Source: Candidatus Omnitrophota bacterium (GTDB taxonomy: Bacteria; Omnitrophota; Gorgyraeia; Aquiviventales; Aquiviventaceae). From it: DNA of 32,461 bases. The stretch lies in assembly GCA_016192545.1 (NCBI GenBank), contig JACPTX010000059.1:1-32461 (forward strand), read 5' to 3'. The position numbers and the translations under genes were made by a program. Numbering within the stretch: position 1 is the first letter of the stretch; the number at the start of each line of letters is the position of its first letter. Below, piece by piece: positions 23,154-32,461 of this stretch. The notes under the pieces are model-generated. The model was not told the DNA's origin. It did not search any database and saw only the letters and a list, made by a program, of their open reading frames with translations.

Positions 23154-25836
23154 ATGCGCACCGCCTTCCTCATCGACGGGACCGCGTTCTGTTACCGCGC
23201 CTTCTACGCGATCCGGGGGCTGGCGACGTCGGACGGCCGGCCGACCAACGCGGTCTACGGCTTTGCCGTCATGCTGAAGGCCCTGCGGGACAAGCACCAT
23301 CCCGAGTACCTGGCGGTGGCGCGCGCGGTTTGAGGACTACAAAATCCAGCGCAAGCCCATGCCGGATCCCCTCATCGCGCAGCTGCCGCTCATCAAGGAC
23401 CTGCTGGCGGCCTTGCGCGTGCCGACCTTCCAGGTGGAAGGCTACGAGGCCGAGGATCTCCTGGCGACGATCACCAAGCGGATCAGCGCCGACGTCGAGG
23501 TGTTCCTGGTGACCGGGGACAAGGACCTGCTGCAGCTCGTGGGCCCGCGGGTCAAGGTCTACAACCCGCATGCGGACAACGGCGCGATTCTGGACGGGGA
23601 AGCGGTGAAGGCCCGCTACGGCATCGGCCCTGAGGGCATGGTGGACTTTCTCGCCCTGAGCGGCGATGAGATCGACAACATCCCCGGCGTCCCCGGCATC
23701 GGCCCGAAGACCGCCTCCCAGCTCCTGCAGCAGTTCGGGACGGTGGAGCGCCTCTATGACCATCTGGAGGAGCTGCCCAGCGAGTCCCAGCGGACCGCGC
23801 TCGCGCGCTGCCGCGACCAGGTGAGCCTGGCGAGGGAGCTGGCGCAGATCACGGCGGAGGCGCCGATCGAGGTCGGGCTGGACGATTTGGCCGTGCAGGA
23901 ACCGGACTGGATGGCGCTGCGCCGGCTGTATCGCTCACTCGAATTCAAGAAGCTGCTGGCCGAGGTGGATGCCGCCATGCCGGCCGACCCGCAGCCCACG
24001 CTTCGCGCGCATGTGGTGGGAGACCAGCGGACCGCGGATGAGCTGGCGAAGCGGCTCGCGTCCCGTGAGCCTGCGGCGCTGGCCGCGTGGTCCACCCAGT
24101 GGTGTCCGAATGTGGCGGGTGACGCCGAGGGGAGGCCTCCTGCCGCCGGCCGCAGTCCCGTTGAGGGACGAGGACGGCAGGCGGAGTCCCGAGGCGGCAG
24201 GACCCGCCAAATGCTGGTGGCGCTGGCCTGGACCGCTGAGGAGGCGTGGATCGTGCCGTTTGACGCGACCCCGCCGAGCTGGTTGAAGTCGTTGAGGGAC
24301 TGGCTCGCCTCGGCGCAGCATCCGAAAGTGGGCCATGATGTGAAACGCCTCTCCCGCCTCCTGCGCGCGGGAGGGTGTGAAGTGGACGGCGTGGCCGGCG
24401 ACACGATGATCGCCGCGTACCTGCTCAATCCGTCGCTCGCGGAGCCGAGTCTCTCAGACTTGGCGGAGGAGCGGTTGGGGCGCCGGCTTGCCCCGTTAGA
24501 GCAGTCATCCTCTCTAACGGGGCTCGCGGACCATGCCTGCGCGATCCTGCAGGTGCACGAGGGGCTGGTCCGCGACCTGCGCGCCGCCGCGCTCGAGGCG
24601 CTCTACCGGGAACTCGAGCTGCCGCTGGTGCAGGTGCTGGCCGAGATGGAAACAACCGGGATCGCGGTGGACCGCGGCCAATTGGCCTCATTGCGAGCCC
24701 AGATGGACGTCAAGCGCTCGCGGCTGAGCCGCGAGCTGCATGAGCTGGCCGGCTGCGAGTTCAACCTCAACTCGCCGAAACAGCTCGCCGAGGTGCTGTT
24801 CAGCCGGCTGAAGCTGCCGGTCGTCAAGCGGACCAAGACCGGCCCCTCGACGGACAGCGAGGTGCTGCAGAAGCTTTCCGACACGCACCCCCTGCCGAAG
24901 AAGCTCATCGAATACCGCGAGCTCGCCAAGCTGAGCTCGACGTACCTGGAGGCGCTGCCCGAGCTGATTGATCCGAAGACCGGGCGGCTTCACACCACGT
25001 TTCATCAGACCGGCACCGCCACCGGGCGGCTCTCCTCCAGCGAGCCGAACCTGCAGAACATCCCGATCAAAACCGAGCTGGGCCGGCAGGTCCGCCGGGC
25101 GTTCGTGCCGGGGGAGCATGGCTGGGTCCTGATCGCGGCGGACTACTCGCAGATCGAGTTGCGCATCCTGGCGCACCTGTCCGGCGATCCGGCGCTGGGG
25201 GAGGCGTTCCGGCAGGAGCACTACATCCATCGTTACACCGCCTCGCTGATCTACGGCGTCGAGGAGCGCGACGTGACGGCCGAGATGCGGGGCGCGATGA
25301 AGGCGATCAACTACGGCATCCTCTATGGCATGAGCCCCTTCGGCCTCGCGAAGGAGCTGGGGATTCCCCAGGAAGAGGCGGCCGCGTTCATCGAGGCGTA
25401 TTTCGCCCGCTACCCGAACGTCCGCGCCTTTCTCGACGGACAGATCGAGCAGGCGCGCCGCGACGGCTTCGTGCAGACCCTGCTCGGGCGCCGCCGCTAC
25501 ATCCCGGAAGTCACCAGCCCCGACCCCGTGACCCGGCAGTTCGGGGAGCGGATGGCGGTGAACGCCCCGATCCAGGGCAGCGCGGCGGATTTGATCAAGC
25601 AGGCGATGGTGCAGCTGCATCACTGGCTGCGCGCGCAGGGGCTGAAGAGCCGGATGATCCTGCAGGTGCACGATGAGCTGGTCTTCGAGGCGCCGCCGAA
25701 GGAACGCGAGGCGCTCGTCGGACAGGCGCGCCGGATCATGGAGCACGCCATCGAGCTGTCCGTGCCGCTGCGCGTCCTCGTGAAGACCGGCCCCAACTGG
25801 CTCGACATGAACCCTGCAGATGCGTTGCCCGCATGA
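23154..25836 (+). CDS. polA: DNA polymerase I with a reading-frame break near 23320
   Basis: Frame A 23154-23333: MRTAFLIDGTAFCYRAFYAIRGLATSDGRPTNAVYGFAVMLKALRDKHHPEYLAVA then stop. Frame B from ~23320: RFEDYKIQRKPMPDPLIAQLPLIKDLL...GDKDLLQLV...GIGPKTASQLL...LIAADYSQIELRILAHLSGD...INYGILYGMSPFGLAKELGI...LQVHDELVFEAP. Confidence 0.88.
24138..24202. repeat. Palindromic insertion in polA, homologous to E1 (reverse orientation)
   Basis: TCCTGCCGCC (24138-24147) / GGCGGCAGGA (24193-24202). Reverse complement of 24166-24208 aligns ungapped to 1095-1137 with 35/43 identities by eye. Confidence 0.8.
24490..24523. repeat. Palindromic insertion in polA (second site)
   Basis: Perfect 12-bp arms GCCCCGTTAGAG (24490-24501) / CTCTAACGGGGC (24512-24523), 10-nt loop. 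Confidence 0.88.
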
Positions 25837-26154
25837 TCGTCATCGGGATCACCGGCGGGCTGGGCACCGGCAAGAGCACGGTCGCGCGCATGTTCGGGGA
25901 CCTCGGGGCGGTGGTGCTGGATGCCGACCGGATCGCCCACGAGGTCATGGAGCCGAAGAAGCTCGCGTGGCGCGCCATCATCCGGGCCTTCGGCGAGGAC
26001 GTCCTGAACGAGGATAACACCGTCAACCGCCGCTGGCTGGCCGCGCGCGTCTTCCGCGACCCGGAGGCGCGCCGGGAGCTGGAGGCGATCGTGCATCCGC
26101 ACGTGCTGAAGCACATCAAGCAGCGGCTGCACCGCCTCCGGCGCAGGGGCCGCG

Positions 26155-26202
26155 CCTGCCTGCCGCGCCGCCCAGGAGGAAAGCGGGCGCCGCGCAGGCA
26201 GG
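26155..26202. repeat. Palindromic insertion in coaE
   Basis: CCTGCCTGC (26155-26163) / GCAGGCAGG (26194-26202) with imperfect inner pairing; encodes [16 protein letters not shown]. Confidence 0.75.
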
Positions 26203-26452
26203 TGAAGGCGGTCGTCCTGGACGTGCCGCTGCTGGTGGAGACCGGCTCGCAGAAGCTGGTGGACGCGCTCGTGGTGGTGACCGCGCCGCCGGACGTGCAG
26301 CGCCAGCGGCTCATCGCACGGGGCATGTCCGAGGGAGATGCCGCAGGACGAATCGCGGCGCAGTGGCAATTAACCGTGAAGGAGGATCTGGCGGACTATG
26401 TGGTGGAGAACGGGAACGGGTTGGACCAAACCAGGAGGCAGGTGAGCACGAT

Positions 26453-27742
<1,290 letters not shown>

Positions 27743-27755
27743 AGGAGGCCGCGGC

Positions 27756-27971
27756 ATGAAAACAGGGATCCACCCGGAGTACGTGGAGTGCACGATCACC
27801 TGCTCCTGCGGGGCGGTGTACCACACGCGCTCGACCCGCAAGCAGATTCACGTTGAGATCTGCGCGGCCTGCCATCCGTTCTTCACGGGCCAGCAGCGGT
27901 TCGTGGACACGGCGGGCCGCGTGGAGAAGTTCCGCCGCAAATACACGAAGACCAAATCCCCCGCCAAATAA
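27756..27971 (+). CDS. rpmE: 50S ribosomal protein L31, zinc-binding type
   Basis: MKTGIHPEYVECTITCSCGAVYHTRSTRKQIHVEICAACHPFFTGQQRFVDTAGRVEKFRRKY. Confidence 0.96.
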   Translation: MKTGIHPEYVECTITCSCGAVYHTRSTRKQIHVEICAACHPFFTGQQRFVDTAGRVEKFRRKYTKTKSPAK

Positions 27972-27983
27972 CGCCCACCCGGA

Positions 27984-29078
<1,095 letters not shown>

Positions 29079-29091
29079 TCCCTCTTGCCAC

Positions 29092-29113
29092 ATGATAACA
29101 GATATGTTATCAT
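29092..29113. promoter_or_regulatory. Operator-like inverted repeat upstream of the XRE gene
   Basis: ATGATAACA-gata-TGTTATCAT, perfect 9-bp arms in an AT-rich patch between prfA and the HTH gene. Confidence 0.65.
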
Positions 29114-29170
29114 CTAAGCGGAGTCGGTAAGTGCTCGAAATCTTGTACGACTGAGGGAGGTGATGGCGCG

Positions 29171-29470
29171 ATGAGAGGTTTCGACAGACATCTTCACGAA
29201 TTATTGGAGGCACACCCAGAGGCGGCGTTGGAGCACGCCAAGCTGTTCGCTGAGCTCCCGCTTCCGACCCAGTTGGCGATTATGCGTCGTAGGAGGAAAT
29301 TGTCTCAGCGTGCGCTGGCTAAGAAGTTGCGGGTGCTGCAACCCCACATCGCCCGTACCGAAAGCGCCCATCACGATCCCCGAATCTCTTCGATCGTGAA
29401 GGCGGCGAAGGCGGTTCGCTGCCATGTCCTCTTGATACCGGATGAAGAGCTGGCGCGGCTTGCTGCGTAA
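29171..29470 (+). CDS. XRE-family HTH protein, HigA-like antitoxin candidate (no toxin partner seen)
   Basis: LPTQLAIMRRRRKLSQRALAKKLRVLQPHIARTESAHHDPRISSIVKAAKAVRCHVLLI; SD-like GGGAGGTG upstream. Confidence 0.75.
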   Translation: MRGFDRHLHELLEAHPEAALEHAKLFAELPLPTQLAIMRRRRKLSQRALAKKLRVLQPHIARTESAHHDPRISSIVKAAKAVRCHVLLIPDEELARLAA

Positions 29471-29599
29471 GTTCTGGAAACCGGCGTTGCTGACCACGAC
29501 CCCCTAAACCCTCCCAACACTCCCACCTCGCGGTATAATACTCACGGTGAAATCAGTCATGCGTCCCCGGAAGTTGCGGAATTCGGCGGTATTTTAAAG

Positions 29600-30004
29600 A
29601 TGTCCCCACGCAGAGTTAGAGTCATACTTGGCATTCTTTGTGCTTTGGCGATAGGCTATTTTCTTTTCACCACGTGGAATGCTTACGCCTTTCCGAGTAC
29701 TAAATCACGTCTCGCTCAGACCGTAGGGATCACCTTGCTGCTTTTTACAATTTTGGGGACCGACTTGATTCTCTTCGCGCTTTCGGTGGGACGAGTCTTG
29801 GATCAAATGACTCACTTACTTGATGGTGTGGTAAGAATTCTGACCGAGTCTGGCCAGACACCCCGACTTGAACCAAGGGAGCATACTGCGGAAATGAAGG
29901 ACTTGAGGAAAGAGGTTGGGTACCTAAAAAGTCAACTCAATTTCTTACTCAAGGTTTTGCCGATCGGCATCGGCGTAATTGCTATCCTCGTTGCGCTCCG
30001 GTAA
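29600..30004 (+). CDS. Small membrane protein of unknown function
   Basis: MSPRRVRVILGILCALAIGYFLFTTW...QTVGITLLLFTILGTDLILFALSVG...VGYLKSQLNFLLKVLPIGIGVIAILVALR; about three hydrophobic segments; TATAAT at 29534-29539 upstream. Confidence 0.6.
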   Translation: MSPRRVRVILGILCALAIGYFLFTTWNAYAFPSTKSRLAQTVGITLLLFTILGTDLILFALSVGRVLDQMTHLLDGVVRILTESGQTPRLEPREHTAEMKDLRKEVGYLKSQLNFLLKVLPIGIGVIAILVALR

Positions 30005-30042
30005 GTCGCTTAATGTCAAGACGGCTGTCACTTCACGGGCAG

Positions 30043-31029
30043 ATGATCGGACGGGGAACTCTGACGGAGACGAGGGGGATGCTCGGGGAGGTTGAGACGC
30101 AGCTGAGGGGGGCGGGGGTGGGGAGCGCGAGGGCGGAGGCGGAGTGGCTGGTGGCGGATACGCTGGGGGTGAGCCGAACCGACTTATACCTCTGGGACGG
30201 ACCCATCTCGTCTGCGCAGGCCGCGGAGCTTGAGGAGCGGATGGCCCGTCGCCTGTCAGGCGAGCCGCTGCAGTACGTGTTGGGATCGGTCGAGTTTTTG
30301 GGTCATCGTCTGGCGGTCAATCCGTCGGTGCTGATCCCGCGGCCGGAAACCGAAGCGCTTGCGGCGCAGGCGATTGTCACCCTCCAGGCGCTGGCTTCAG
30401 CGGGCAGGCCCCGTGAGATAGCGGCTTCACCTATCTCACGGGGCAGGGAACCGGTCCTGGTGCTGGACGTGGGGACCGGCAGCGGGTGCCTCGCCATCAG
30501 CTTGGCGCATGCGGTGGGGGCTTGCGCGATCACGGCGCTTGAGCTATCATGGAAGACCCTCCAGACCGCCAGGACGAACGTCCTCGCTCATCATCTGGAC
30601 GACCGCATTCATCTGATTCAATCGGACTGGACCAGCGGGGTGGGGGGCTTGTTTTCTCTCATCGTCTCGAATCCGCCCTACGTCCCGAGCGGCGAATTGG
30701 CGGGATTGCCGGACAATGTGCGCCGGGAACCGCGGGAAAGTCTTGACGGAGGATCGGACGGGATGCGGTTTCACCGGCGGTTGCTGATGGACGCCGAGCG
30801 GTTGCTCGCGCCGGGCGGCTCGCTGATGATGGAATGCGCGGAGTCCCAGGCCGAGGCGCTGCGCGCGTCTGCGGAGGGACTCTCGTGGGCGGCGGAGGCA
30901 TCGGTGGGAAACGACCTCGCCGGCCGTCCGAGAATCGTCAGTGTCCGGCGTCGTGATTCCTTGACCCCGCATAGAACGCATTCGACTTCAACGGGTGTGC
31001 GGGATGTCGCCCCGCGCCGCGGAGCATGA
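30043..31029 (+). CDS. prmC: Release factor glutamine methyltransferase
   Basis: GEPLQYVLGSVEFLGHRLAVNPSVLIPRPETEAL, VLDVGTGSGCLAISLAHA, LIVSNPPYVPSGEL (NPPY). Start uncertain (30043 or 30079). Confidence 0.92.
   Translation: MIGRGTLTETRGMLGEVETQLRGAGVGSARAEAEWLVADTLGVSRTDLYLWDGPISSAQAAELEERMARRLSGEPLQYVLGSVEFLGHRLAVNPSVLIPRPETEALAAQAIVTLQALASAGRPREIAASPISRGREPVLVLDVGTGSGCLAISLAHAVGACAITALELSWKTLQTARTNVLAHHLDDRIHLIQSDWTSGVGGLFSLIVSNPPYVPSGELAGLPDNVRREPRESLDGGSDGMRFHRRLLMDAERLLAPGGSLMMECAESQAEALRASAEGLSWAAEASVGNDLAGRPRIVSVRRRDSLTPHRTHSTSTGVRDVAPRRGA
30408..30444. repeat. Palindromic insertion in prmC
   Basis: Perfect 14-bp arms GCCCCGTGAGATAG (30408-30421) / CTATCTCACGGGGC (30431-30444), 9-nt loop. 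Confidence 0.92.
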
Positions 31030-31069
31030 GACGCCATCGTTCCTTGGTAATGCGGGGCTCCATAATCTA

Positions 31070-32344
31070 ATGGACACGCTCGTCGTCGAGCGCAGCGACC
31101 CGCTGACAGGCAGCATCGGCGTCAGCGGCGCGAAGAACGCGGCCCTGCCGATCATGGCCGCCTGCCTCCTGACGGAGGAGGAGTCGGTCATCGAGGGCGC
31201 GCCCCGCGTGACCGACGTGCTGACGATGGCCGAGATCCTCCGGACGCTCGGCGCCGAGGTGTCGTGGCCCCGACCGCCATCGGGGCTCGTCATCCGGCCG
31301 GATGACTACAGCGGCTGGACCGCGCCGTACGAGCTGGTGCGCCTGATGCGCGCCTCGGTCTGCGTGCTGGGGCCGCTGCTGGCCAAGCACGGGCGCGCCC
31401 GCGTGTCGCTGCCGGGCGGCTGCGTCATCGGCCCGCGCCCGATTGATTTGCACCTCAAAGGGCTGCAGGCGCTGGGCGCGGCCATCGCCATCGAGCACGG
31501 CGACATCCTCGCGCAGGCGGAGCGCCTGACCGGCGCCACGATCCATCTCGCCGGGCCGTCCGGCTCCTCGGTCCTGGCGACGGACAACGTCATGATGGCC
31601 GCGACCCTGGCGGACGGTATCACGGTGATCGAGTCGGCCGCCTGCGAGCCGGAAGTCGTGGACCTGGCCAATTGCCTGATCGCGATGGGCGCGCGGATCT
31701 CCGGGCACGGCACCCCGCGCATTCAGATCGAGGGGGTCGCGCGGCTGCGCGGGGCGCGCTGGCGCGTGATCCCGGACCGCATCGAGACCGGCACGCTGAT
31801 GATCGCCGCGGCGATGACCGGCGGGGACGTCCGGATTGACGGGGCGGTGCCGGAGCATCTGGGGGCGCTGATCGACGCGCTGCGGCAGGCCCGCGCGACG
31901 GTCGAGCTGCTGCCGGGCGCGCTGCGCGTGGCCGCGAACGGATGCCTGAAGGGCGTGGAAATCACGACGCTGCCGTTTCCGGGATTCCCGACGGACCTGC
32001 AGGCGCAGATGATGGCGCTGATGGCCGTCAGCGAGGGCGTGAGCCTCGTGGCCGAGAAGATTTATCCGGAGCGCTTTCAGCACGTGCCGGAGCTGCGCCG
32101 GATGGGGGCGTCCATCACGCGGGACGGGGCGCACGCGATCGTCAAGGGTGTGGCGCGCCTGAGCGGCGCGCCGGTCAAGGCCTCGGACCTGCGGGCCTCG
32201 GCCGCGCTCCTGCTGGCCGGCTTGGTGGCGGACAACCATACCGTGCTCGAAGGCCTCGAGCACCTGGACCGAGGCTATGAACGTCTGGAAGAGAAGCTGT
32301 CGATGCTGGGTGCGCGCATCCATCGGGAACGCGAAAGGAGTTAA
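31070..32344 (+). CDS. murA: UDP-N-acetylglucosamine 1-carboxyvinyltransferase
   Basis: GSIGVSGAKNAALPIMAACLLTEE, MRASVCVLGPLLAKHGRARVSLPGGCVIGPRPIDLHLKGLQALGA, FPTDLQAQMMALM, DLRASAALLLAGLVADN. Confidence 0.96.
   Translation: MDTLVVERSDPLTGSIGVSGAKNAALPIMAACLLTEEESVIEGAPRVTDVLTMAEILRTLGAEVSWPRPPSGLVIRPDDYSGWTAPYELVRLMRASVCVLGPLLAKHGRARVSLPGGCVIGPRPIDLHLKGLQALGAAIAIEHGDILAQAERLTGATIHLAGPSGSSVLATDNVMMAATLADGITVIESAACEPEVVDLANCLIAMGARISGHGTPRIQIEGVARLRGARWRVIPDRIETGTLMIAAAMTGGDVRIDGAVPEHLGALIDALRQARATVELLPGALRVAANGCLKGVEITTLPFPGFPTDLQAQMMALMAVSEGVSLVAEKIYPERFQHVPELRRMGASITRDGAHAIVKGVARLSGAPVKASDLRASAALLLAGLVADNHTVLEGLEHLDRGYERLEEKLSMLGARIHRERERS
31267..31286. repeat. Mini-palindrome GCCCCGA-ccgcca-TCGGGGC in murA
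   Basis: 7-bp arms matching the CCCCGAYNGCCRTCGGGG pattern; encodes PRPPSG (different phase). Confidence 0.55.
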
Positions 32345-32350
32345 GGCGCC

Positions 32351-32461
32351 ATGGTGGTGATTCGGTTTCAACGATTGGGGACGCTGAAGACGCCCTATCA
32401 TCGGATCGTGGTGACGGACCGCCAGCGGGCGCAGTCCAGCCGGGTCCTGGAGGTCGTGGGC
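32351..32461 (+). CDS. rpsP: 30S ribosomal protein S16, truncated by window end
   Basis: MVVIRFQRLGTLKTPYHRIVVTDRQRAQSSRVLEVVG matches the S16 N-terminus. Confidence 0.88.
   Translation, partial: MVVIRFQRLGTLKTPYHRIVVTDRQRAQSSRVLEVVG

Noticed and set aside
23305-23345. Programmed ribosomal frameshift in polA
   Set aside because: No slippery heptamer, and a conserved amino-acid block is missing, so a simple +1/-1 shift would not restore a normal PolA; deletion or assembly error is more likely.
30960-31069. Short inverted repeat CCCGCA/TGCGGG and CATAAT-like box near the prmC end / murA start
   Set aside because: Arms are only 6 bp and no good -35 is visible; insufficient evidence for an element or promoter.

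Overview
The window is a 32.5 kb, GC-rich, gene-dense bacterial segment. Every gene I can support is on the + strand, and many neighbouring genes overlap as ATGA, GTGA or TGATG. Most genes are housekeeping: proA(partial)-nadD-corA-like-corC-like-DUF5679-like-rsfS-argS-short mfd-surA-like-pdxA-rsmA-gatC-gatA-gatB-ctpA-tsaD-mgtC-like-HTH/TM-larB-cupin-two tandem gspE/pilB ATPases-two pilin-like genes-TPR-polA-coaE-rho-rpmE-prfA-[lower-GC XRE/membrane-protein island]-prmC-murA-rpsP(partial). I see no rRNA, tRNA, CRISPR array or transposase. The most unusual feature is a dense set of inverted-repeat (palindromic) insertions of several sequence families. Some sit exactly on stop/start junctions: proA|nadD, nadD|corA, mfd|surA, pdxA|rsmA, gatA|gatB and the 3' end of the gspH-like gene. 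Others lie in frame inside conserved genes: gatA, polA (twice), coaE, prmC and the cupin gene. An 18-bp mini-palindrome CCCCGAYNGCCRTCGGGG recurs in rsmA, both ATPase genes and murA. One intergenic element and one polA insertion align by eye without gaps over 43 bp at 35/43 identity, in opposite orientation, which supports a dispersing element. This resembles Rickettsia palindromic elements in concept. Two junction elements lie between direct ATGA copies, as expected for insertion into an ATGA stop/start overlap that leaves both genes intact. Other points of interest are two 7-nt x4 tandem repeats in N-terminal export/leader coding sequence, a polA reading-frame break that removes a conserved 5'-nuclease motif, a shortened Mfd, and an orphan antitoxin-like gene in an island that separates prfA from prmC. 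Taxonomy is uncertain; an uncultured lineage such as Omnitrophota is only a guess. All alignments were done by eye.
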